Part shown: positions 44,264 to 51,983 of the stretch, piece after piece
Position numbering within the stretch: the first letter of the stretch is position 1
Layout: each line of letters starts with the position of its first letter
Assembly: GCA_046726375.1 (NCBI GenBank)
Contig: JBKPAJ010000017.1
Location: forward strand, 1-64,000
Source: DASPWV01 sp046726375
GTDB lineage: Bacteria; Acidobacteriota; Vicinamibacteria; Vicinamibacterales; UBA2999
DNA length: 64,000 nt
Direction: 5' to 3'
The notes under the pieces: generated by a model
Seen by the model: only the letters and a program-made list of their open reading frames with translations
What the model was told of the DNA's origin: nothing
Databases searched by the model: none
Position numbers and translations under genes: made by a program

Positions 44264-44308
44264 AGCGCGCACACGTGTGGCCCGGCGACGGGCCAAAACC
44301 GGTTAGGG

Positions 44309-44323
44309 TTGAACAGTGTTCAA
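44309..44323. promoter_or_regulatory. Candidate TetR operator
   Basis: TTGAACA-G-TGTTCAA, a perfect 7-bp palindrome with a one-base centre, 46 bases upstream of the TetR ATG. Size and symmetry suit a TetR dimer. No clear -35/-10 pair was identified around it. Confidence 0.65.
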
Positions 44324-44389
44324 AGAACTAATGGTGTTAGACGACGGGGGTGCTTGGCAAGTTCGGAAGAATTTCGGCCCAAAATGAAC

Positions 44390-44605
44390 TGACAACGACC
44401 AACGGCAAATTAAGAACCAAGGACGAAGAACAAGGACGAAGAACCGTGACCCTCGGAACTCAGCAACTCGGGACCCCCGGCACCCCGGAATCTCCGGAAC
44501 GCCCGGAACCCCTGAACCTCGGGACCCCCCGAACCGCGGAACCCGGAACCTCGGAACCCTGGAACCCGGAACCCCGGAACCTCGGAACCCCGGAACGAGT
44601 GCTGC
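44390..44605. repeat. Low-complexity tract with GGAACCCCGG array
   Basis: 44405-44450 holds AAGAACCAAGGACGAAGAAC words like those in the dnaJ tail. 44455-44600 is a dense run of GGAACCCGGAACC/GGAACCTCGGAACC/GGGACCCCC units. 44340-44390 has no feature. The open frames that cross it are translations of repeat, not genes. Confidence 0.75.
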
Positions 44606-44652
44606 CATCCGCTTGGCGCGCTCGCTTCGCACGAACGATCGCGCTGCCAATC

Positions 44653-44932
44653 ATGAGAATCTCGAGCGGCCTGCGCGTGCTGCAAAGTCTCACGAGTGAT
44701 CCCGCGGCGATCGAAAGCGCGATCAAGTCGACGAGAGACGCACGCCCGCTACTCGCTCGGGTATCAAATCATCGAATGCCGGCCGCGACGGCCGCTTCCG
44801 CCGCGTCGCTCTGAAGATCACAGCGCCTGGCTTCACATGGCGGAGTCGCGACGGCTACATTGCCGACCGCGAGTCCGCCGCCGGCGGCGGCGATGAACGA
44901 CTCTGGCGGCGGGCTTTCAGCTGTCACAACTG
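44653..44932 (+). pseudogene. VWFA-related domain protein remnant (tentative)
   Basis: Three frames in order give fragments like the end of acidobacterial VWA-related proteins: SGLRVLQSLTSDPAAIESAIK, then RYSLGYQ, then NAGRDGRFRRVALKITAPGFTW..RDGYIADRE (the LGY...DGKFR.I.V.V..PG...R.RxGY pattern). At least two frameshifts are needed, and there is no start or metal site. The rest of the spacer to 44973 holds a CTGTCACAACTGACAG inverted repeat only. Confidence 0.45.
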
Positions 44933-44973
44933 ACAGCCGATCGCTGATCGCTGAGAGCCTTTAGAATGGGGCG

Positions 44974-45330
44974 GTGGCTTACGTCACCGCCTTCCTGTAC
45001 GCGGCCGGTTCCTTCGTCTGTCATCAGATCCCGGAACGTTCCTTTCACCTCGCGGGCGCACAGCTGCCCGTCTGCGCGCGCTGCACTGGTCTTTATGCCG
45101 GCGGACTAATCGGTGTCATCGCCTGGCTTGCGCGCACGCGTAGGCCGCTTGCGCCTGCAGCCGCTCGTCGAGCGTTGCTGATCGCGGCGCTGCCGACCGT
45201 AGTCACGGCCACCACCGCGGCGCTCGGTTGGTGGGATCCCGGCAATGCGACGCGCGCGATGTTTGCGCTGCCATTCGGACTCGCGCTCGGTGCGATCGTC
45301 GCAGCCGTGTTCACGCGCGAGTTGAGATAG
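44974..45330 (+). CDS. DUF2085 membrane protein
   Basis: 118 residues from GTG 44974. The signature CHQIPERSFHLAGAQLPVCARCTGLYAG is typical of DUF2085: a Cys/His cluster that may bind metal, followed by three membrane helices. Function unknown. TAGAAT (44962-44967) lies 6 bases before the start with no SD, so the mRNA may be leaderless. First of four small membrane-protein genes with overlapping ends. Confidence 0.88.
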   Translation: MAYVTAFLYAAGSFVCHQIPERSFHLAGAQLPVCARCTGLYAGGLIGVIAWLARTRRPLAPAAARRALLIAALPTVVTATTAALGWWDPGNATRAMFALPFGLALGAIVAAVFTRELR

Positions 45331-45695
45331 ACTATCGAATCCGCACTCTTATCTGTCTTGCTGCGTGGATCGTCCCCGGCGCGGGTCACTTGTGGCAGCG
45401 GCGCTGGGAAAAGGGCCTCGTTTTTCTCGTCACCGTGCCGCTGATGTTTGCCGTCGGCTTGATGCTCGACGGTCGTCTGTTTCCCTTCCAGCTGTCGCAG
45501 CCGCTCGTGGCCGCCGCCGCGTTTGCGACGTGGGGAAATGGCCTGCCGTATGTGATCGCCAAACTTCTCGGGCTCGGAGAAGGCGTCGTCACCGCGGCGT
45601 CGTACGAATACGGCAACACCTTCATGATCGTGTCGGGCCTCCTGAACATGCTGGTGATGCTTGACGCGTACGATATTGCGGTGGGTCGGAAGTAA
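45327..45695 (+). CDS. Membrane protein, DUF6677-like, with a non-standard start
   Basis: About 122 residues: LICLAAWIVPGAGHLWQRRWEKGLVFLVTVPLMFAVGL ... ASYEYGNTFMIVSGLLNMLVMLDAYDIAVG. Three to four membrane helices; related small proteins occur in acidobacteria. No ATG, GTG or TTG occurs in frame between 45228, inside the previous gene in another frame, and the conserved part. ATA 45327, overlapping the previous TAG, is proposed by analogy with the ATGA overlaps in this operon. The true start is uncertain. Confidence 0.7.
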   Translation: MDYRIRTLICLAAWIVPGAGHLWQRRWEKGLVFLVTVPLMFAVGLMLDGRLFPFQLSQPLVAAAAFATWGNGLPYVIAKLLGLGEGVVTAASYEYGNTFMIVSGLLNMLVMLDAYDIAVGRK

Positions 45696-45868
45696 TGACG
45701 TCACACCTCGGGCTACTGCTTTTGTTCGCGTTGTTCGTCTCGGTGGTGTTTGCCACACTCATGCGCGATGAGCCGCGTGATCAACTGCTCTTTGGATTGC
45801 GCCTCTTCGCTGGGTTCGTCGCCGCCGCTCTCGTCATCGGGTGGCTGATGTATCCCCTCCCGCTTTGA
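45695..45868 (+). CDS. 57-residue two-helix membrane protein
   Basis: ATG 45695 overlaps the preceding TAA (TAATG). Two membrane segments (LGLLLLFALFVSVVFATLM and LFAGFVAAALVIGWLMYPL) flank an acidic/basic RDEPRDQ loop. The stop overlaps the VanZ gene (TTGA). Overlaps on both sides make it a likely real gene. Function unknown. Confidence 0.75.
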   Translation: MTSHLGLLLLFALFVSVVFATLMRDEPRDQLLFGLRLFAGFVAAALVIGWLMYPLPL

Positions 45869-46233
45869 GCCGTCGGTTCGCGTCGCTGTGGGCGCCGGTG
45901 GCGCTCTGCATGGCGGCGATCTTCTACGTGTCCTCACTGCCGGATCCGCCGGTGCCCGGCGGCGTGTCCGACGTCAACCTTCACGCGATCGCGTACTCGG
46001 GATTGATGCTCCTTGTGGTGCGCGCCGTTGCCCGGGCCGAGTGGTCGCGTGTGACACTCGGCGCGCTCGCGCTCGCGTGGTTCATCACCGCCCTGTACGG
46101 CGCGACCGACGAGTGGCATCAGATGTTCGTGCCGACGCGTCATGCCGAACTGCGCGACCTCGGTGCCGACGCGATCGGCGCGCTCATCGCGGGAATCGGC
46201 CTGAAAGCGTGGGTTATAATCAGACGTTTATGA
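45865..46233 (+). CDS. VanZ-like membrane protein
   Basis: 122 residues from TTG 45865, overlapping the 57-residue gene. Four membrane helices, with FYVSSLPDPP after helix one and the family motif TDEWHQMFVPTRHAELRDLGADAIGALIAG. VanZ-like proteins are widespread; the archetype gives low-level teicoplanin resistance, but that role should not be assumed here. Its end overlaps the enoyl-CoA hydratase ATG and contains a TATAAT. Confidence 0.88.
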   Translation: MSRRFASLWAPVALCMAAIFYVSSLPDPPVPGGVSDVNLHAIAYSGLMLLVVRAVARAEWSRVTLGALALAWFITALYGATDEWHQMFVPTRHAELRDLGADAIGALIAGIGLKAWVIIRRL

Positions 46234-47012
46234 GCTTTGAAAATCTTCTCGTCGAACGAGAAGGTGCGGTCGCAATCGTCACAATCAATCGTGCCCACGT
46301 GCGCAACGCACTCAACGGTCCCACGATTCGCGATCTGCAGCGTGCGATGGAAGAACTCAAAGCCGACCCGGCGGTGCGTGCGATCGTCCTCACCGGCGCT
46401 GGCGACAAGGCGTTTGTCGCGGGCGCGGATATCAACGAGCTCGCGGTGCTGTCGCCGGTCGAAGGCAAGGAGCACGCGCGACACGGACAAGCGGTGTTTG
46501 ATTACATCGAGCATCTCGGCAAGCCGGTCATCGCCGCGATCAACGGGTTTGCGCTTGGCGGCGGGTGCGAGCTGGCCATGGCCTGCACCATCCGCCTGGC
46601 CGCCGACAGCGCCCGTCTCGGACAACCGGAAATCAATCTTGGAATCATCCCGGGCTATGCCGGTAGTCAGCGGCTTCCGCGCCTGGTGGGCAAGGGCATC
46701 GCGCTGGAAATTCTGCTGACCGGCGACATGATTCCAGCTTCACGCGCCTACGAAATCGGTCTGGTCAACCGGGTGGTCGCGGCCGCCGACCTGTTGAGCG
46801 AAGCGAAGAAGCTCGCCGAACTCCTGGCGTCGAAGGCCCCCGTCGCTGCGCGATACATCATCGAAGCCGTCAATCACGGGTTCGAGATGCCGCAGCGCCA
46901 CGCGCAGTTTCTCGAAAGCTCGCTCTTTGGTCTCGTCGCGACAACCAGCGACATGAAGGAAGGCACGCGCGCGTTTCTCGAAAAACGGAAGCCCGAGTGG
47001 AAGGGCCAGTAG
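46230..47012 (+). CDS. Enoyl-CoA hydratase/isomerase family protein
   Basis: 260 residues, crotonase fold. The ATG at 46230 overlaps the VanZ stop. AGADINELA (oxyanion hole), INGFALGGGCELAMACTIRLAAD and GQPEINLGIIPGYAGSQRLPRLVGKGIA with the two Glu positions of hydratases indicate true crotonase activity. Probably fatty-acid or amino-acid beta-oxidation. TATAAT at 46215-46220, 9 bases before the start, may be an internal promoter. Confidence 0.92.
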   Translation: MSFENLLVEREGAVAIVTINRAHVRNALNGPTIRDLQRAMEELKADPAVRAIVLTGAGDKAFVAGADINELAVLSPVEGKEHARHGQAVFDYIEHLGKPVIAAINGFALGGGCELAMACTIRLAADSARLGQPEINLGIIPGYAGSQRLPRLVGKGIALEILLTGDMIPASRAYEIGLVNRVVAAADLLSEAKKLAELLASKAPVAARYIIEAVNHGFEMPQRHAQFLESSLFGLVATTSDMKEGTRAFLEKRKPEWKGQ

Positions 47013-47453
47013 GTGCGCGTTGCCATCGTCGTTTCGCGATTCAACGATCTCGTCACCGATCGCCTGCTCGCCGGCGCCGAAGAGGCGTTGCGCGAAGCGG
47101 GCGTTGCCGCCAGCGATGTCTCGGTTGTGCGCGTGCCCGGCGCATTTGAGATTCCGATCACCGCGCAGCGTGTCGCCGAAAGCGCACGGGTCGATGCGGT
47201 CGTCTGCCTCGGCTGTCTGATCCGCGGCGCGACGCCGCATTTCGACTTCATCGCATCAGCGTGCGCACACGGCATTACCGCCGCCGCCGCGGCCACCGGC
47301 GTCCCGATGACATTTGGGGTGCTCACGACCAACACGCTGGACGAAGCGCTCGAGCGTGCCGCGTCGGGCGACGCGAACAAGGGGCGCGAAGCCGCGCTCG
47401 CCGCGATCGATCTCGCTCGCACACTGAAGGCGTTTGACGACAGCAGGCGATAG
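47013..47453 (+). CDS. ribH: 6,7-dimethyl-8-ribityllumazine synthase
   Basis: 146 residues from GTG 47013, directly after the hydratase stop. Penultimate step of riboflavin synthesis. VSRFNDLVTDRLLAGAEEAL, VRVPGAFEIPITAQRVAE and CLGCLIRGATPHFDFIA are the family motifs; GVLTTNTLDEALER follows. The His-Phe-Asp stretch replaces the usual HYD/HFE catalytic loop but retains the histidine. The usual neighbour nusB comes 3 bases later. Confidence 0.94.
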   Translation: MRVAIVVSRFNDLVTDRLLAGAEEALREAGVAASDVSVVRVPGAFEIPITAQRVAESARVDAVVCLGCLIRGATPHFDFIASACAHGITAAAAATGVPMTFGVLTTNTLDEALERAASGDANKGREAALAAIDLARTLKAFDDSRR

Positions 47454-47455
47454 GC

Positions 47456-47923
47456 ATGGCCGCGGAGGGAGGCGAATCGCGATGGGCGAGCCGCAGTCGG
47501 GCGCGGGAAGCCGCGTTGCAGATCCTTTACCAAGTCGAGGTTGGTCAGCTCAGCATCGCCGATGCCGCCTGCGTGCAGGGAGTCGTCGGCGCGCCTGATG
47601 TTGCGGCGCTCGACGATGAAGCGCGGCAGTATTCGACCACGCTGGCGCGCGGCACGTGGGACAACCGCGGCGTACTGGATGACCGCATCGCCGACGCGAC
47701 ACTCAACTGGCGCGTCGAGCGGATGACGGTCCTCGATCGCACCGTGCTCCGGCTGGCCGTCCACGAGATCATGAGCCATCCGGAAACGCCGCCGCGGGTC
47801 GTCATCGACGAGGCGATCGATCTCGCGCGGAGCTACAGCGGCGACGAGGCGGCCAGGTTCGTGAACGGCGTGCTCGATGGAGTGTTCCGGAAGCTGAAAG
47901 AGGAGGGAACCATCATTGATTAG
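47456..47923 (+). CDS. nusB: Transcription antitermination factor NusB
   Basis: 155 residues. All-helical NusB: RSRAREAALQILYQVEVGQ, WRVERMTVLDRTVLRLAVHEI and VVIDEAIDLARSYSGDEAARFVNGVLDGVFRKL. Binds boxA RNA with NusE during rRNA antitermination. The ribH-nusB pairing is a widely conserved arrangement. A small inverted repeat follows the stop. Confidence 0.95.
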   Translation: MAAEGGESRWASRSRAREAALQILYQVEVGQLSIADAACVQGVVGAPDVAALDDEARQYSTTLARGTWDNRGVLDDRIADATLNWRVERMTVLDRTVLRLAVHEIMSHPETPPRVVIDEAIDLARSYSGDEAARFVNGVLDGVFRKLKEEGTIID

Positions 47924-47926
47924 TTT

Positions 47927-47964
47927 CCAGTTGTTGTCAGTTCGTGAGTTGAACTGGGAACTGG
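47927..47964. terminator. Nested inverted repeat after nusB
   Basis: CCAGTT...AACTGG encloses CAGTTC-7 bases-GAACTG. It lies 4 bases after the nusB stop, in the same position as the longer hairpins elsewhere, but built from AACTGG words. No T tract. Confidence 0.5.
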
Positions 47965-47980
47965 ACACTTTCCCGTGACC

Positions 47981-49483
47981 ATGTCCAACGAAGAATCTCA
48001 GATCCAGCAGCGTCGCGCCAACCTCGAGGCGATCATCAAGCTCGGGATCGGTCCGTACCCGCACAAGTTCGACACCACCGAGTCTGTCAGCGATCTCGTG
48101 TCCAGGCACGGGTCGAAGACCAAAGACGAGCTCGAGGCTGCGCGTATGGCGACGATCACCGCCGGGCGGATCGTCAGCATCCGCAGCTTCGGCAAGGCCA
48201 GCTTCTTCGTGCTGTCGGACGGGCGCAGCCGCATTCAGGTGTATGTGCGTCAGGACGCGCTGTCGGAACGTGATTTCGCTCTGTCGCGATTGCTCGACTA
48301 CGGCGATTACATCGGTGTGGCGGGACATCTCTTCCGCACCAAGACCAACGAGTTGTCGATCTGGGCGTCGCGCCTCGAGTTTCTCGCCAAGTGTTTCATT
48401 CCGCTGCCCGAGAAGTGGCACGGCCTGCAGGACGTCGAGCTCCGCTACCGCCAACGCTATCTCGATCTCATCGTCAACCCGGATGTTCGGCAGGTTTTCG
48501 AGGTTCGTAGTCGAACCGTGACCGCGATGCGCGAATTTCTCACGGCGCGCGGCTTTCTCGAAGTCGAGACACCCATGATGCAGCCACTCGCCGGAGGCGC
48601 GCTTGCCCGGCCGTTCGTCACCCATCACAACGCGCTCGACATGAAGCTCTACTTGCGCATCGCGCCCGAGCTCTACCTCAAGCGCCTCGTGGTCGGCGGC
48701 ATCGAACGCGTGTTCGAGATCAACCGTAATTTTAGAAATGAGGGAATCGGCTATCGCTGGAACCCTGAGTTCACGATGCTCGAGTTCTACTGGGCGTACG
48801 CCGACTATCACGACCTCATGGCGCTGACGGAGGAGCTGCTCACCTACGTCGTCCACGCGGCTTTGGGGAAACACGAAACGACGTTTGGCGATCACACGAT
48901 CTCGTTCACGCCGCCTTTCGCCCATATGCCGTTTCGTAAGCTCGTCGCGGACACCGCGGCGAAGCGTCTTGGTGTCAGCGTGGACGAACAGAGCATCCGA
49001 TCGCTTGATACCGTCACGGGCCTGGCGCAACGCCTGGGCATCGAACTGGAGGCCGGCTTTGGGCCGGGAAAAATCGCTGCCGAGATCTTCGAAAAGTTGG
49101 TTGAAGACGGCTTGATCCAGCCGACGTTCGTCTACGACTACCCGACCGAGATCTCGCCTCTTTCAAAGCAGCGTGCGGACGATCCGGACACGGTGGAGCG
49201 GTTCGAGCTGTATATCGCCGGCATGGAGATCGCCAACGCCTTCAGCGAGCTGAACGATCCGCTCGAGCAGCGGCGCCGGTTCGAGGCGCAACTCACGGAC
49301 CGCGCGCGCGGCGATCAGGCGGCGCATGCGATGGACGAGGATTACCTCCGCGCGCTCGAATACGGCCTGCCGCCAACAGGCGGGGAGGGCATCGGGATCG
49401 ACCGTCTCGTCATGCTGTTCACCAACTCGCCATCCATTCGCGACGTCATTCTCTTCCCGCTGATGCGACCGGCGGAGCGCTAA
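47981..49483 (+). CDS. lysS: Lysyl-tRNA synthetase (class II)
   Basis: About 500 residues. ATG 47981 (a GTG two codons upstream is also possible). An N-terminal OB-fold anticodon-binding domain (AGRIVSIRSFGKASFFVLSDG) is followed by the class II core: motif 1 with FLEVETPMMQPLAGGALARPFVTHHNALD, motif 2 RNEGIGYRWNPEFTMLEFYWAY and motif 3 GEGIGIDRLVMLFTNSPSIRDVILFP. Overlaps the lolC/E gene by one base. Confidence 0.96.
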   Translation: MSNEESQIQQRRANLEAIIKLGIGPYPHKFDTTESVSDLVSRHGSKTKDELEAARMATITAGRIVSIRSFGKASFFVLSDGRSRIQVYVRQDALSERDFALSRLLDYGDYIGVAGHLFRTKTNELSIWASRLEFLAKCFIPLPEKWHGLQDVELRYRQRYLDLIVNPDVRQVFEVRSRTVTAMREFLTARGFLEVETPMMQPLAGGALARPFVTHHNALDMKLYLRIAPELYLKRLVVGGIERVFEINRNFRNEGIGYRWNPEFTMLEFYWAYADYHDLMALTEELLTYVVHAALGKHETTFGDHTISFTPPFAHMPFRKLVADTAAKRLGVSVDEQSIRSLDTVTGLAQRLGIELEAGFGPGKIAAEIFEKLVEDGLIQPTFVYDYPTEISPLSKQRADDPDTVERFELYIAGMEIANAFSELNDPLEQRRRFEAQLTDRARGDQAAHAMDEDYLRALEYGLPPTGGEGIGIDRLVMLFTNSPSIRDVILFPLMRPAER

Positions 49484-50706
49484 TGCCATTCGAGGTGCAG
49501 ATCGCGCTGCGTTACCTGCTCGCCAAGCGGCGACAGGTCTTCATCTCCGTGATCACGCTCGTGTCGACGCTCGGCGTCACGGTTGGCGTGATGGCGCTCG
49601 TCATTGCGCTTGCGTTTATGACCGGCCTGCAGCAGGAGCTGCGCGATCGCATTCTGGGCTCCACCGCGCACATCTTCGTCTTCAAGCGCACCGGCATCAC
49701 CGACTACCACACTGAGATCGAACGGCTGAAAACGGTTCCCGGAGTTGTCGGCGCCGCGCCGGCGATTCTGGGGAAGGCGCTCATCACGAGCGGGACTGGC
49801 GAGGGGTTCGCCACGTTGAAGGGCATCGATCCCGCACTCGAGCCCGAAGTCACCGATCTTGGGCGCGCGATGACCGAAGGGTCGCTTTCGGGACTTGCCT
49901 CGACGTCGGAAGACGACACGCCCGGGATCCTGATCGGCCGCGATCTTGCGACCGCGCTCGGCGCGTCGCTCGGCGAATCCGTGACGCTCGTCACGCCGCA
50001 GGGGCCGCTTACGCCGTTTGGGATGATGCCGCGAACCCGGCGTTTTCAGGTGGCCGGCATTTTCCGATTCGGGTTGCTCGAGTTCGATTCCGCCTACGCG
50101 TACGTCTCGCTCGATATGGCCGCCCGCCTGACCGGCCACGGCGCAGTCGATCATCTGGAGCTCCGGGTCAACGATCTGTACGCCGCGCCCGCAATCGCGG
50201 ATGCGATCCCCCAGCGCCTCGGCAGTGACTACTTGACCTCGGATTGGGCAGATCTGAACCGCTCGCTGTACTCGGCGTTGTGGCTCGAGAAGATCGCCAT
50301 GGGAATCGGCATCGGTCTCATCGTGGCCGTTGCGGCGCTCAACATCATTGCCTCGCTGGTGCTGCTGGTGATGGAAAAGACGCGCGACATCGCGATCCTG
50401 AAAACGATGGGCGCGTCTGCCAGGAGCGTGATGCTGATCTTCCTTTTGCAGGGCATCGTGATCGGCGTGATCGGCACGCTGGTCGGGGCGGTTGGGGGCG
50501 TGATCGTCTCAGAACTGCTCGATCGCTACCGCGTGATCAGCATGCCCAGTGACGTGTATCAGATCACGTATCTTCCATTCCGTGTGCTTCCAACGGATCT
50601 CACGTTCGTGATTCTTGGCGCGCTCGTGGTCTGCTTCGTCGCGACCCTCTATCCGTCTCGGCAGGCGGCGAGGCTCGATCCAGCGCAGGCGCTCCGCTAC
50701 GAGTAG
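49483..50706 (+). CDS. lolC: Lipoprotein-releasing ABC transporter permease (LolC/LolE family)
   Basis: 407 residues; a single-gene LolC/E-type permease. An N-terminal membrane helix (VFISVITLVSTLGVTVGVMALVIALAFMTG), a ~220-residue periplasmic MacB-like domain (residues ~45-260) and three C-terminal FtsX-fold helices (IGIGLIVAVAALNIIASLVLLVM onward). Extracts mature lipoproteins from the inner membrane. It forms a unit with lolD 3 bases on. Whether it works as a homodimer is inferred from there being only one permease gene. Confidence 0.93.
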   Translation: MPFEVQIALRYLLAKRRQVFISVITLVSTLGVTVGVMALVIALAFMTGLQQELRDRILGSTAHIFVFKRTGITDYHTEIERLKTVPGVVGAAPAILGKALITSGTGEGFATLKGIDPALEPEVTDLGRAMTEGSLSGLASTSEDDTPGILIGRDLATALGASLGESVTLVTPQGPLTPFGMMPRTRRFQVAGIFRFGLLEFDSAYAYVSLDMAARLTGHGAVDHLELRVNDLYAAPAIADAIPQRLGSDYLTSDWADLNRSLYSALWLEKIAMGIGIGLIVAVAALNIIASLVLLVMEKTRDIAILKTMGASARSVMLIFLLQGIVIGVIGTLVGAVGGVIVSELLDRYRVISMPSDVYQITYLPFRVLPTDLTFVILGALVVCFVATLYPSRQAARLDPAQALRYE

Positions 50707-50709
50707 CCG

Positions 50710-51390
50710 ATGGCATTTGTCGAGGTTCGCGCGCTGAACAAGTCGTATCCGCTGTCAGGACGCCGCCTGCACGTGCTGCGCGATCTCGATTTGTCGGTCG
50801 ACCAGGGTGAAATGGTCGCCGTCATGGGCGCGTCAGGCGTCGGCAAAAGCACGCTGCTGCACGTGCTCGGCGGACTCGATCGACCCGACAACGGCCAGGT
50901 CCGCGTGCGCGATGTCGATGTGGCGCGAGTGAATGACGCGGAGCTCGTCGCGTTTCGCAATCGACATGTCGGCTTTGTTTTCCAGTTTCACCATCTGCTG
51001 CCCGAGTTCAACGCGATCGAAAACGCGGAAATGCCGTTGCGCATCGCGCGCGTGCCGGTAGAGACCGCCCGCCCGCGCGCCCGATTGCTACTCGAGCGTG
51101 TGGGTCTCGGCGAGCGCCTCGATCATCGTCCCGGCACCCTGTCAGGTGGCGAACAGCAGCGGGTTGCGGTCGCGCGTGCGCTGGTCATGCAACCGGCGCT
51201 CCTCCTCGCCGACGAGCCGACCGGGGACCTCGACGAAACAACGGCCGATGCGCTGCATCAACTGCTGCGCGACATGCACACCGAGTTTGGCCTCACTGCC
51301 ATCATCGCCACCCACAATCCTCGCCTGGCGCGGCAGTGCGATCGCGTGTTGCGTCTCGAGGGCGGCCAGCTGCACCCGAATGGCCGGTAA
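50710..51390 (+). CDS. lolD: Lipoprotein-releasing ABC transporter ATPase LolD
   Basis: 226 residues. Walker A GASGVGKST, Q-loop VFQFHHLLPEF (the LLPEF/LL.EF segment typical of LolD), ABC signature LSGGEQQRVAVARAL, Walker B LLLADEPTGDLD and H-loop ATHN. Powers lipoprotein release with the permease just upstream. The gap 51391-51566 shows no gene. Confidence 0.95.
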   Translation: MAFVEVRALNKSYPLSGRRLHVLRDLDLSVDQGEMVAVMGASGVGKSTLLHVLGGLDRPDNGQVRVRDVDVARVNDAELVAFRNRHVGFVFQFHHLLPEFNAIENAEMPLRIARVPVETARPRARLLLERVGLGERLDHRPGTLSGGEQQRVAVARALVMQPALLLADEPTGDLDETTADALHQLLRDMHTEFGLTAIIATHNPRLARQCDRVLRLEGGQLHPNGR

Positions 51391-51566
51391 CCGCCAACGT
51401 TTCGCCCGTCTCCGCGTCGCAAGCCATTGATTCTTGAGAACCTCAGGCACATAAACCACTGCGATGCCGGAGCGCGCGCGAGACACTCGCCGGCCGGACC
51501 TTTGTCCCGCCCTTGAGATCGAGCGTCGCGGTCGAGCCGAGCCTATCCGCTAAAACGCGCGCGCCA

Positions 51567-51596
51567 TTGCCTTGCCGCGCGATTGACGATTACAAT
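51567..51596 (+). promoter_or_regulatory. Candidate promoter for the STAS gene
   Basis: TTGCCT (51567-51572), 18 bases, TACAAT (51591-51596). The nearest ATG (51606) is 9 bases away, but the SD-backed start at 51642 is preferred. Confidence 0.4.
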
Positions 51597-51641
51597 CCGC
51601 GCTTCATGCGCCCGGATCCCCGGGCTGCTGGAGATGTGCCA

Positions 51642-51983
51642 ATGGAGCTTTCGCGACGTGATCTCGGGAAGGTGACGATTCTGGATATTTCGGGCAAGCT
51701 GACGACCACCGACGGCGGCGGTCAACTGAAAGAACGCGTGAGCAGTCTCATCGCGGAAGGTCACAAGAACATCATCCTGAACCTCGCGAACCTGAGTTAC
51801 ATGGACAGCGCGGGACTTGGTGAAATGGTGGCCTGCCACTCGACCGCGGCTAAGAACGGCGGCGTCGTCAAACTTGCGAACACCACGAGCCGCATGAAGG
51901 ACTTGCTCACGATCACCAAGCTGGTGACGGTGTTCGACGCGCACGACACCGAGGCGCAGGCGGTCAGTAGTTTCAACCAGTAA
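51642..51983 (+). CDS. STAS-domain protein, anti-sigma-factor antagonist type
   Basis: 113 residues. ATG 51642 is preceded by GGAG at 8 bases; an upstream ATG at 51606 would add a short Arg/Pro leader. The fold is SpoIIAA-like: ILDISGKLTTTDGGGQLKERV, NIILNLANLSYMDSAGLGEMVACH (the phosphorylatable Ser in MDSAGLG), GGVVKLANTTSRMKDLL. A partner-switch role controlling a sigma factor or envelope system is likely, but no kinase or sigma gene is adjacent. Overlaps the hydrolase start by one base. Confidence 0.88.
   Translation: MELSRRDLGKVTILDISGKLTTTDGGGQLKERVSSLIAEGHKNIILNLANLSYMDSAGLGEMVACHSTAAKNGGVVKLANTTSRMKDLLTITKLVTVFDAHDTEAQAVSSFNQ

Noticed and set aside
46874..49030. 718-codon antisense ORF over ribH, nusB and lysS
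   Set aside because: It crosses three certain genes and shows no domain; codon-bias shadow.
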